Positions 8,963 to 15,682 of a DNA stretch of 19,875 nt are shown piece after piece (the stretch's first letter is position 1; every line of letters starts with the position of its first letter). The stretch is taken from positions 1-19,875 of the forward strand of contig JAJXYM010000444.1 in assembly GCA_021780585.1 (NCBI GenBank). Reading direction: 5' to 3'. Source of the stretch: Deltaproteobacteria bacterium (GTDB lineage: Bacteria > Desulfobacterota > Binatia > Binatales > Binataceae). Both the position numbers and the translations under genes were made by a program. The notes beneath the pieces were generated by a model, which was not told where the DNA came from, ran no database searches, and saw only the letters and a list, made by a program, of their open reading frames with translations.

Positions 8963-10075
8963 CTATTTCCCTCCCGCCGCGACGACGATGAAGGCCGTCA
9001 CCACCAGGTTAAGCAGGCCGATCGGCACCAGGCCCTTCCATCCGAGCCGCATCAACTGGTCGTAGCGCAGGCGCGGCAGCGTCCAGCGAATCAGGATTTG
9101 CAGGCAGCTCAGGATGATCACCTTGACCCAGAAGGCGACGAATTGCAGCAGCGCGACGACGACGTTCGGCAGCATCCACGACGCCCCGCCAGGGAAATGG
9201 AAGCCGTCGCGATAGAGCCACGGCACTTGCCATCCGCCGAAGAAAAACGTCGTGATCAGCACCGCGACCAGCAGCACTTCGGCGAAATCGGTCATCATGA
9301 AGACCGCCTGCTTGCCGCCGGAATATTCGGTGAAATAACCCGCGACCAGCTCGGATTCGCCTTCGGGCAAATCGAACGGCACGCGCTTGGATTCGGCCAT
9401 CCCGGAAATCAGCAGCAGCAGGAACGAGACCGGCTGCAGCAGGATTCCCCAGCGCGGCACGAAGCCGAACCACACTCCGCCCTGCGCGCGGCACATCTGC
9501 TGCAGGTCGAGCGTGCCGTAAGTCACGACCACCGCGATAATCGCGAGTCCCATCGCGATTTCATAGGAGATCATCTGGGCGCTGGCGCGGATCGCGCCCA
9601 GCAGCGCCCAGCGATTGTTCGAAGCCCATCCGCCCAGCGCGATGCCGTAAACGCCGATTCCGATAGTCGCGAGCACGTACAGCGCGGCGACGTCGAGGTT
9701 CGCCGGCTGCAGATCGATATCGTACTTGCCGATCCTGAGAATATCGCCCATCGGCGCGACCGCGAAGGTGATGATCACCGGGAACAGCGCCAGGAACGGC
9801 GCCAGTCCGTGCAGGAAGCGATCGGCCCCGTCCGGCACGAAGTCCTCCTTGGTGAACATTTTGATCGGATCCGCCAGCACCGTGTTGATCACGCCGAAAT
9901 TGGGCAGTCCCAAACGCTTGCCGAGGCCGAACACGGCGGCCCGGTTGGCTCCGATTCGATCCTGAATCAGGGCGCTGCCCTTGCGTTCGAACCATAGCAT
10001 CAGCGTGGTCAGTCCCAGCACCAGCAGGACAATCACCACGGCCTTGATCGCGCCAATCACCAGTTCAATCGCCAC
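8963..10075 (-). CDS. nuoH: NADH:quinone oxidoreductase subunit H
   Basis: The 370-residue subunit joins the membrane and peripheral arms and forms part of the quinone chamber. Family landmarks are FERKGSALIQDRIGANRAAVFG after TM1, FTKEDFVPDGADRFLHGLAP, and PFDLPEGESELVAGYFTEYSGG with its acidic cluster facing the quinone site. The common motif RxGPN reads RIGAN here, a Pro-to-Ala change. It is longer than the E. coli protein (325 residues), partly through an insertion around YGTLDLQQMCRAQGGVWFGFVPRWG. Translation starts with GTG at 10073-10075 (MAIELVIGAIKAV); no strong Shine-Dalgarno is seen. It is the first gene of the H-J-K-L-M-N cluster. Confidence 0.96.
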   Translation of the reverse strand: MAIELVIGAIKAVVIVLLVLGLTTLMLWFERKGSALIQDRIGANRAAVFGLGKRLGLPNFGVINTVLADPIKMFTKEDFVPDGADRFLHGLAPFLALFPVIITFAVAPMGDILRIGKYDIDLQPANLDVAALYVLATIGIGVYGIALGGWASNNRWALLGAIRASAQMISYEIAMGLAIIAVVVTYGTLDLQQMCRAQGGVWFGFVPRWGILLQPVSFLLLLISGMAESKRVPFDLPEGESELVAGYFTEYSGGKQAVFMMTDFAEVLLVAVLITTFFFGGWQVPWLYRDGFHFPGGASWMLPNVVVALLQFVAFWVKVIILSCLQILIRWTLPRLRYDQLMRLGWKGLVPIGLLNLVVTAFIVVAAGGK

Positions 10076-10229
10076 GCCACAATCGCTCGTCAGCAGGTTT
10101 CGGGTATGCGCGCGCCGCCGCTTCGGCCGCGGGCGCGGTTAATTACGCGGGCCGCCGAGGTCTGGAGCGGCGTCCGCTCGCAACACGCTTATGGGACCTT
10201 CATCCGGCAAAACCGCGAAGCCACAAAAT

Positions 10230-10255
10230 CCTAAATTGAGTAGCTTAAATTCAGG
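10230..10255. promoter_or_regulatory. AT-rich dyad upstream of nuoH (operator candidate)
   Basis: CCTAAATT (10230-10237) and AATTCAGG (10248-10255) form an 8-bp inverted repeat with one mismatch and a 10-base spacer, in GC-rich surroundings. It lies about 155 bases before the nuoH GTG, where a transcription-factor site for the nuo operon would be expected. The binding protein is unknown. Confidence 0.3.
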
Positions 10256-10342
10256 GCCCGCGCCAGCCTTGCGGGCGGCGACGGCGCGGCGTGGGCGATC
10301 TTGCGGGGCGGGACGCGACTAAGTTATGGTCCCGCGGGCCGC

Positions 10343-10370
10343 TTGGGCGATTTGCCGGGGTTGTTATAGA
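10343..10370 (+). promoter_or_regulatory. Sigma70-like promoter candidate for rsmD-coaD
   Basis: TTGGGC (10343-10348) and TATAGA (10365-10370) are separated by 16 bases, and the -10 lies in the only AT-rich patch before rsmD. The start site would be near 10377, giving a leader of about 155 bases to the chosen rsmD ATG. Confidence 0.35.
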
Positions 10371-10531
10371 TATTAGTTGAATTCCGCTTCCCATGGTCGT
10401 CCCGCGGAGCGGATCGCCGCCTTGTCCGCATCAGGCGCGGCATAGGTACGGATAGCTGAAGATTACGATCGCATGAACCGGAGATGTCATCGCAACCCGC
10501 GCGCCGCGCGCCGCCCCACGGAGGCTCCGCG

Positions 10532-11101
10532 ATGCGCGTGATCGCGGGCGACGCCCACGGCCGGCGGATCGCCGCCCCGCGCGGACTGGCCACCCGGCCG
10601 GCCACCGCGCGCGTGCGCTCGTCGATCTTTTCGCGGCTCGGCGCGCGCTTCGATCTGGCCGGGGCGCGGGTGCTCGATTTGTTCGCGGGCAGCGGCTCGC
10701 TCGGCATCGAGGCGCTTTCGCGCGGCGCCGCGTCCACGGTTTTCGTCGATTCGGCGCGCGCCGCCGCCGCCGTGATCCAGCGCAATCTGCGCACGCTCGG
10801 CTTCGCCGGCCGGACGCGCGTTATCGTGCTCGAAGTCATCCGCGCGCTGGAGCGGCTCGCCGCCGAACGGGCGCGTTTCGATCTGGCGTTTATCGACGCG
10901 CCTTACGCGCGCGACACCAGCGCTGGCGTAATCGCGGCGTTGGTCCAGCTTGAGTTGATGGAGCCGGGCGGATGGATCGTCGTGCGCCAGGACGCGCGCG
11001 CGCCCGCGCTCGACCCGGCGGAACTGGAACTGGTCAATCAGGCAATCGTCGGCGATCATCGGATCGCCCTTTACCGGCGTCCGCTTGCGCCGCCGAATTA
11101 A
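10532..11101 (+). CDS. rsmD: 16S rRNA (guanine966-N2)-methyltransferase RsmD
   Basis: The 189-residue SAM-dependent enzyme methylates G966 of 16S rRNA in the assembling 30S subunit. The N-terminus MRVIAGDAHGRRIAAP...ATRPATARVRSSIF matches the RsmD start block. Motif I (SAM binding) is LDLFAGSGSLGIEALSRGA at about residues 48-66, followed by FVDSARAAAAVIQRNL. Motif IV, normally DPPY/F, reads DAPY at residues 122-125. The frame is open from an ATG at 10484, but I prefer the ATG at 10532: it gives the family's usual N-terminus and follows ACGGAGG by 7 bases. It is followed 39 bases later by coaD, a common pairing. Confidence 0.88.
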   Translation: MRVIAGDAHGRRIAAPRGLATRPATARVRSSIFSRLGARFDLAGARVLDLFAGSGSLGIEALSRGAASTVFVDSARAAAAVIQRNLRTLGFAGRTRVIVLEVIRALERLAAERARFDLAFIDAPYARDTSAGVIAALVQLELMEPGGWIVVRQDARAPALDPAELELVNQAIVGDHRIALYRRPLAPPN

Positions 11102-11140
11102 GCCCAACGGTCTGGTATGTACAACAAACCCAGAGAGCAC

Positions 11141-11632
11141 ATGCGATCGATCGCCATCTATCCCGGCAGCTTCGACCCCATCCATAACGGCCATATCGAC
11201 GTCATCCGGCGCGCCGTCAACTTCTTCGACGAAGTGATCGCCGCGGTCGCGTACAACCCGCACAAGGACGCGGCGTTGTTCACTCCGGACGAACGCGTCG
11301 AGATGATCCGCGACACCATCCGCGACCTCGATCCGCGCGCGCGCGTGGACAAGTTCAGCGGCCTGTCGGTCGATTACGCCGAACGGATCGGAGCCAACGT
11401 CATCATCCGCAGCCTGCGCGCCGTCACCGACTTCGACTACGAGCTGCAGATGGCGCAGATGAACCGGCAGATGCAACCGAATATCGAAACCGTCTTCCTG
11501 TTCGCCAATCCGAAGCTGTTCTTCACCGCTTCGCGCCTGATCAAGGAGGTCGCCAGCTACGGCAAGCGACTGCCGGATCTGGTGCCCGACACCGTGATGG
11601 CGCGGCTGCGGCAGAAGCTGAAGCTCGATTAG
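11141..11632 (+). CDS. coaD: Pantetheine-phosphate adenylyltransferase (PPAT)
   Basis: This cytoplasmic enzyme transfers AMP from ATP to 4'-phosphopantetheine, the penultimate step of CoA synthesis. The nucleotidyltransferase motif GSFDPIHNGH is at residues 9-18 with catalytic His18. Lys42 follows in NPHKDAALF, the block IIRSLRAVTDFDYELQMAQMN carries the phosphate-binding Arg residues, and TASRLIKEVASYG corresponds to the SSSLVKEVA ATP-binding motif. The 163-residue length is typical. The frame also has an ATG at 11117, but starting at 11141 (MRSIAIYPGSFDP) matches the family and has an AGAGAG stretch just upstream. It is probably co-transcribed with rsmD. Confidence 0.95.
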   Translation: MRSIAIYPGSFDPIHNGHIDVIRRAVNFFDEVIAAVAYNPHKDAALFTPDERVEMIRDTIRDLDPRARVDKFSGLSVDYAERIGANVIIRSLRAVTDFDYELQMAQMNRQMQPNIETVFLFANPKLFFTASRLIKEVASYGKRLPDLVPDTVMARLRQKLKLD

Positions 11633-11655
11633 CCATCGACGTCCGCCGCCGCGCG

Positions 11656-11674
11656 GGGCGCCTACCCGGCGCCC
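11656..11674 (+). terminator. GC-rich hairpin after coaD
   Basis: GGGCGCC (11656-11662) and GGCGCCC (11668-11674) form a perfect 7-bp stem with a 5-base loop, starting 24 bases after the coaD stop. Only GGTTTC follows, so it is a poor intrinsic terminator and may allow read-through to the aminotransferase gene. Confidence 0.35.
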
Positions 11675-11753
11675 GGTTTCGCGCGTGCGCGCGGGCGGCT
11701 AAAATCGTTATACGCGCCCGCTCTCAAATCCCGGCGCCAGTGAATTGTTTGCG

Positions 11754-12953
11754 ATGATCAAGCTCAACCGACGGATTGCCGCGCTCAAACCCTCCGCCAC
11801 GATGGCGGCCGAGACCCGCGCCACCGAACTCAAGGCCGCCGGCGTCGACGTGATTTCGCTCGCCGCCGGCGAACCCGATTTCGACACGCCCGAACGGATC
11901 AAGGAGGCCGCGCGGCGCGCGCTCTCCGCCGGCCAGACCAAGTACACCCCGGTCGCCGGGATGCGCGAGCTGAAGGAGGCGATCCGCCTCAAGCTCAAGC
12001 GCGACAACGGGCTCGATTACGAGCTGGCCGAAATCATGGCCTCGGCCGGCGGCAAGCAGGCCGACGCCAATATCGTCGCGGCGCTCTTCGACGAGGGCGA
12101 CGAGGTGATTATCCCCACGCCCGCATGGGTCAGCTTCGTCGCGATGGTGAATCTGTCGGGCGCGAGCGCGACCCTGGTCGAATGCCCGGAGGAAAACGGC
12201 TTCATCCTCGATCCCGAACGGCTGCGGCGCGCGATTACGCCGCGCACCCGCGGCATAATCCTGAATTCGCCGTCGAATCCGACCGGCGCGGTCTATTCCG
12301 CCAGCCAGCTTGGCGAGCTCGCCAAAATCCTGCTCGAAGCCGATCTCTGGGTGCTCTCCGACGACGTTTACGAGCATATCGTCTACGATGGCGCCGTGCC
12401 CCACATGTTCCAGGTCGAGCCGCGCCTCAAGGCCAAAGGCTTCGCGCTCAATTCGCTGTCGAAGGCCTACGCGATGACCGGATGGCGGATCGGCTTCGCC
12501 GCCGGCCCGAAGGAAGTAATCGCGGCCGCCTCGCGCCTGCAGGGCCAGAACAGCGGCAATCCCAATTCGATCACCCAGTACGCGGCGATCGAAGCGCTGA
12601 CCGGGCCGCAGGACGAAATCCGCGCGATGATGGAAGAGTTCCGCCGCCGCCGCCAACTGGTGGTCGAGCGCGTGCGTCAAATCCCCGGCTTCAGCCTGCC
12701 CAACGTGCCGGGCGGCGCCTTCTATGTCTTCCCCAATATCTCGGAACTGATCGGGATGAAGCTCGACGGGCGCGTGATCAGCGACGGCAATTCATTCGCC
12801 GATCTGATCCTCGACGCGGCGCGCGTCGCGATCGTCGGCGGCAACGACTTCGGCGCGCCCCATCATGTGCGCCTCTCCTACGCCGCTTCGATCGACAATC
12901 TCAACGCCGCCTTCGACCGGATCGCGGAGGTAATCGCGAAGCTCAAACGCTGA
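11754..12953 (+). CDS. aspC: Class I/II PLP-dependent aminotransferase, aspartate type
   Basis: The 399-residue enzyme closely follows the class Ib aspartate aminotransferases such as the Thermus enzyme: SLAAGEPDFDTPERIKEAARRAL, then QTKYTPVAGMRELKEAI, GGKQA, NSPSNPTGAVY (PLP-binding Asn), SDDVYEHIVYDG, and SLSKAYAMTGWRIGF with the Schiff-base Lys237. Lys101 in GGKQA matches the residue that helps bind the distal carboxylate in that subgroup, supporting aspartate (or prephenate) as substrate with 2-oxoglutarate. The C-terminal HVRLSYA carries the Arg that binds the substrate alpha-carboxylate. The start is the ATG at 11754 rather than the in-frame TTG at 11745; neither has a clear Shine-Dalgarno. 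A strong terminator follows. Exact specificity is inferred. Confidence 0.9.
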   Translation: MIKLNRRIAALKPSATMAAETRATELKAAGVDVISLAAGEPDFDTPERIKEAARRALSAGQTKYTPVAGMRELKEAIRLKLKRDNGLDYELAEIMASAGGKQADANIVAALFDEGDEVIIPTPAWVSFVAMVNLSGASATLVECPEENGFILDPERLRRAITPRTRGIILNSPSNPTGAVYSASQLGELAKILLEADLWVLSDDVYEHIVYDGAVPHMFQVEPRLKAKGFALNSLSKAYAMTGWRIGFAAGPKEVIAAASRLQGQNSGNPNSITQYAAIEALTGPQDEIRAMMEEFRRRRQLVVERVRQIPGFSLPNVPGGAFYVFPNISELIGMKLDGRVISDGNSFADLILDAARVAIVGGNDFGAPHHVRLSYAASIDNLNAAFDRIAEVIAKLKR

Positions 12954-12980
12954 TTCGCCGGCCGCGTCGGCCGCCCGCCA

Positions 12981-13026
12981 AAATGAAAACGCCGCGCCGG
13001 GATCGCCCCGCGCGGCGTTTTCATTT
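12981..13026. terminator. Strong bidirectional terminator
   Basis: A perfect 17-bp inverted repeat (AAATGAAAACGCCGCGC at 12981-12997; its complement at 13010-13026) with a 12-base loop has a GC-rich inner stem. A-rich and T-rich outer arms give a U-rich tail on both strands. It lies between the converging aminotransferase gene (+) and isochorismatase-like lipoprotein gene (-) and can serve both. Confidence 0.9.
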
Positions 13027-13078
13027 GATCGACGAGTCTCCTCGTCCCGACCTTTTCTCGCTCAATTACGCGGCGAAA

Positions 13079-13786
13079 TTATTTATCCCGCAGCAGCCAC
13101 CATGCCCCCGTCAACGGTCCGCGCAGTCCCAGCGTGTCCGACGGCTTCAGCTCGGCGATAAACTGCTGGCTGGTCTCGACCGTCGCGCCCGCGTCCTTCA
13201 TCGCGTTGAGCGCCGCGTCACGCTGATCGGCGCCGCCGGCCGCGATCGCGTCGCTGATCACGGTCACTTTGTACTTGCGCCTGAGCGCGGACTTGACGGT
13301 CGCTTCGACCGCGCGATTAGCGTACGCGCCGCCCACCACCAGCCGCCCGATATTCTGCTCGTCGAGCCAGGTCTCGAGCTTGTCGTTGCAAAAGGCGTTC
13401 GCCCGGCTCTTGCTGAAATACGGACCGGCGTACGCGTCCAGCCGCGGGTCGATCTCCGATCCGCCCCACAGCCGCGGCGTCGCATCGTTGCGTTCGTGAT
13501 TGCTGACGAACTGGAAGGGGCTCGCCTCGTCGCGCGTGTAAAACACCAGCGTGGTGTTATTGCGCGCCGCCGTGATCATCGCGTTGGTCGCCTCGATCAG
13601 CGGGCCAGCCTGGTCCTGCGCCACCGGCATCCGGCCGTTCGGTTGGAGATAATCGGCCTGATCGCCGATCAGCATCAGGGCCGTGCCCGTGCCGCGGCCG
13701 TTTATCGGATGCCATTCACAGCCGCCAATCGCCATCATTGCGGCCAGCGTCGCGCCGAGCGCGGTCAAAGTCCAAGCACGCTTCAT
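13079..13786 (-). CDS. Isochorismatase-fold lipoprotein, probable pseudoenzyme
   Basis: The 235-residue product begins with a lipoprotein signal peptide (lipobox AIGGC, Cys23). Glu at +2 does not suggest inner-membrane retention, so outer-membrane anchoring is likely. The rest fits the isochorismatase-like hydrolase fold: TALMLIGDQADYL, then TTLVFYTRDEASPF, YFSKSRANAFCNDKLETWL, RLVVGGAYANRAVEATVKSALRRKYKVTVISDAIAA. The family triad is Asp-Lys-Cys. Here the Asp position is Gly41 (Asp42 is shifted by one), Lys126 is kept, and the nucleophile Cys position is Ala159. Another Cys, Cys133, is present but not at the catalytic place. Hydrolysis by the usual mechanism therefore looks impossible. A GGAGGTG element lies about 11 bases before the ATG. 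The role may be binding or structural. Confidence 0.82.
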   Translation of the reverse strand: MKRAWTLTALGATLAAMMAIGGCEWHPINGRGTGTALMLIGDQADYLQPNGRMPVAQDQAGPLIEATNAMITAARNNTTLVFYTRDEASPFQFVSNHERNDATPRLWGGSEIDPRLDAYAGPYFSKSRANAFCNDKLETWLDEQNIGRLVVGGAYANRAVEATVKSALRRKYKVTVISDAIAAGGADQRDAALNAMKDAGATVETSQQFIAELKPSDTLGLRGPLTGAWWLLRDK

Positions 13787-13861
13787 TTCTGGAAACCCAC
13801 CTCCGGAACTCGCGGTCGATTAGTTTTGCTCATAATCGCGTCCACGGCAAGGATCGCCGGT

Positions 13862-14290
13862 CTACTTTCGCCAGGGCGCGGGAAATTCGCCCGTGGCAAG
13901 GAACCGCCGATAGTCCGCCAGAATCTCCGCATGGTCGAAGGCGAGCGGCGCCGGCGGTTCGTCCGGCCGGAACAGGCCCAGCGCGCGCGCGTCGTCACGG
14001 GCCTGCGGCGCGCCCCGCCCGCGGCCGATATAGACCACCGTGATCGTCTGCCCGCGCGGATCCCGGTCCGGCCGCGAATAGACCCCGAGCAGCGCGCGCA
14101 ATTCCACCTCCAGCGAGGTCTCTTCCCGCGCCTCGCGGATTGCGGCCTGTTCGACGGTCTCGCCGAAATCGACGAAACCGCCCGGTATCGCCCATCCCGG
14201 CGGAAAATTCTTGCGCTCGATCAGCACGATCCGATCGCCGACTTCCGCGATCACGTCGGCCGCGATCGGTGGACATTGCGGTCGCGCCAT
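13862..14290 (-). CDS. Nudix hydrolase
   Basis: The 142-residue protein has a complete Nudix box at residues 38-60: Gly38, then five residues, Glu44, seven residues, and REAREETSL. The only departure from G-x5-E-x7-REUxEExGU is Ser in place of the last Gly. The Glu residues bind the catalytic divalent metal for cleaving nucleoside diphosphates linked to another group. WAIPGGFVDFGET resembles ADP-ribose/NADH-type and small house-cleaning enzymes; the substrate cannot be fixed. It ends with an Arg/Phe-rich helix, ILADYRRFLATGEFPAPW. The ATG at 14288-14290 has only a weak GGCGG upstream. The lipoprotein gene follows on the same strand after 75 bases, and the dehydrogenase is divergent. Confidence 0.88.
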   Translation of the reverse strand: MARPQCPPIAADVIAEVGDRIVLIERKNFPPGWAIPGGFVDFGETVEQAAIREAREETSLEVELRALLGVYSRPDRDPRGQTITVVYIGRGRGAPQARDDARALGLFRPDEPPAPLAFDHAEILADYRRFLATGEFPAPWRK

Positions 14291-14353
14291 CCGCCGACTT
14301 TACCATGCCCGCCGTCCGCGCGCATCTTCAATCCGGGCAGCGCCCGGCCCGCG

Positions 14354-14382
14354 TTGACTTCGGCGGCCCGCATCCCCAAAGT
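14354..14382 (+). promoter_or_regulatory. Promoter candidate giving a leaderless dehydrogenase mRNA
   Basis: TTGACT (14354-14359) and CAAAGT (14377-14382) have a 17-base spacer. The -10 matches at the key second A and final T. Six bases later comes the ATG of the dehydrogenase (14389), so transcription would start at the start codon itself. This fits the absence of a Shine-Dalgarno. Confidence 0.35.
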
Positions 14383-14388
14383 TCTTCC

Positions 14389-15408
14389 ATGATGCAGGTC
14401 GCGCGACTCTACGACTTCGGCGATATCCGCGTGGAACAATCAGCCCGTCCCGAGATCGGGCCGGACGAGATGCTGGTGCGGGCGCGCGCCTGCGGCATCT
14501 GCTCGGGCGATATCATGCCCTGGTATATCCGGCGCAAGGCGCCGCTCGTGCTCGGCCATGAGCCGGTCGGCGTGATCGAGGAGACGGGCGCCGCGGTGGC
14601 GGACTTTCGCCCCGGCGATCGCGTCTTCGTCCATCATCACGCGCCCTGCTTCCAATGCGCCTCGTGCCGGCGCGGCGAATACGTGCAATGCGCGACGTGG
14701 CGCGCCACCAACCTCAAGCCGGGCGGGATGGCCGAATATTTTCTGGTCGGGGCGGCCAATCGCCGCGATACGCTGAAGCTGCCCGACGAGGTCAGCGACC
14801 TCGACGGCGTTCTGATCGAGCCGGCCGCGTGTGTCGTCAAATCGCTCCGGCGCTCGGGCCTGCGCCCCGGCGAGACCATCCTGATCATCGGCCTCGGCAT
14901 CATGGGGATGATGCATGTGCGGATCGCGCGCCATCTCGGCGCCGCCACGGTAATCGGCGCCGACCTGTTCGAACGCCGCGCCGCGCGCGCCCGTGAACTC
15001 GGCGCCGACCACGGCCTGGTCGTCGCCGGCGATGATCTGGTCGAGAAACTGCGCGACGTTACCCGTGGCGCGATGGCCGACGTGGTGATCGTCGGTCCCG
15101 GCAATGCGCGCGCCCTGACCAGCGGAATCGCCGCCGCCGGCAAGGGCGCCACCGTCGTGCAGTTCACCGCGACCCCGCCGGACGAAGAGATGCTGATCCG
15201 GCCGCACGACCTCTATTTCAACGAAATCCGTCTCGTGCCCAGCTATTCCTGTGGCCCCGACGACACCCGCGAAGCGCTCGATCTGGTGCGCCGCGGCGTG
15301 ATCGACGCCCGCGAGCTGGTCACCCACAGTTTTCCGCTCGCGCAGGTCAACGAAGCCTACGCGCAGGCGCAGCGCCCCGAATCGCTCAAGGTCGTCGTCA
15401 CTTTCTGA
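14389..15408 (+). CDS. Zinc-dependent medium-chain alcohol/polyol dehydrogenase
   Basis: The 339-residue protein is a two-domain MDR dehydrogenase. Catalytic zinc ligands are Cys38 (ACGICSGD), His57-Glu58 (LGHEPVG) and Glu144 (VLIEPAACVV). The structural zinc site is Cys87, Cys90, Cys93 and Cys101 in CFQCASCRRGEYVQC. The NAD-binding Rossmann motif GLGIMG is at 168-173, and an acidic Asp in VIGADLFERR at the end of the second strand suggests NAD rather than NADP. The closest general groups are sorbitol/threonine/galactitol-type dehydrogenases; the alcohol substrate is not determinable. The frame is open upstream from 14140 inside the opposite Nudix gene, but homology starts at MMQVARLYDFGD. 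I chose the first ATG of the tandem ATGATG at 14389. Confidence 0.9.
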   Translation: MMQVARLYDFGDIRVEQSARPEIGPDEMLVRARACGICSGDIMPWYIRRKAPLVLGHEPVGVIEETGAAVADFRPGDRVFVHHHAPCFQCASCRRGEYVQCATWRATNLKPGGMAEYFLVGAANRRDTLKLPDEVSDLDGVLIEPAACVVKSLRRSGLRPGETILIIGLGIMGMMHVRIARHLGAATVIGADLFERRAARARELGADHGLVVAGDDLVEKLRDVTRGAMADVVIVGPGNARALTSGIAAAGKGATVVQFTATPPDEEMLIRPHDLYFNEIRLVPSYSCGPDDTREALDLVRRGVIDARELVTHSFPLAQVNEAYAQAQRPESLKVVVTF

Positions 15409-15622
15409 CCCGCGAAATTCCGTCCGCGGCTGGCGCGAGCGCCGCACCGCCTTCGCACGCGGGTGGAAATATATTCGATAATAGGCTGTGACTGACTAAT
15501 ACGACCATTCGTCACGGCTCCGCCGCGAGGCGTAGAATAAACGAAACTGTCAGCTTGCGATCGGCTATCGCAAAATAAAAGCTAAATCAAAATTGATATG
15601 ACTAAATGAAGTAACTATCGAT
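15409..15622. other. AT-rich intergenic block between converging genes
   Basis: About 210 bases separate the dehydrogenase stop and the terminator of the His-rich lipoprotein. From about 15460 the composition becomes clearly AT-rich compared with everything around it. It holds a perfect hairpin (15555-15573), a small palindrome ATCAAAATTGAT, and no open frame of note. No dedicated T-tailed terminator for the dehydrogenase is visible. Confidence 0.5.
15555..15573. repeat. Perfect 7-bp hairpin in the AT-rich block
   Basis: TTGCGAT (15555-15561) and ATCGCAA (15567-15573) flank CGGCT. On the plus strand it is followed by AATAAAAG, on the minus strand by GCTGAC, so neither side has a terminator T-run. 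It may be an operator or RNA structure. Confidence 0.35.
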
Positions 15623-15654
15623 AAAAAAAGAGGGCGTCCGCGATGGACGCCCTC
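15623..15654 (-). terminator. Intrinsic terminator of the His-rich lipoprotein gene
   Basis: A perfect 10-bp stem (GAGGGCGTCC at 15630-15639, GGACGCCCTC at 15645-15654) with a 5-base loop is followed on the minus strand by seven T residues (A-run at 15623-15629). It lies 28 bases beyond the stop codon and is a textbook rho-independent terminator. Confidence 0.93.
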
Positions 15655-15682
15655 CTGGTTCAGCCTATCTGTCCGTCGCGGA

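Larger units (their letters stand above)
10076..10531. other. Long intergenic region between nuoH and rsmD
   Basis: This stretch must contain the leftward promoter of the nuo operon and a rightward promoter for rsmD-coaD. Most of it is GC-rich, with two AT-rich islands (about 10221-10255 and 10361-10386) annotated separately. No convincing coding region, tRNA or known riboswitch is visible. The in-frame ATG at 10484 lies in it but is not the preferred rsmD start. Confidence 0.5.

Noticed and set aside
10484..10531. Upstream ATG for rsmD
   Set aside because: It adds 16 residues absent from the family start and lacks the well-spaced Shine-Dalgarno found at 10532.
12125..14392. A 755-residue plus-strand frame spanning the aminotransferase and two minus-strand genes
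   Set aside because: Low-complexity Arg/Pro product crossing a strong terminator; it is a shadow of three well-supported genes.
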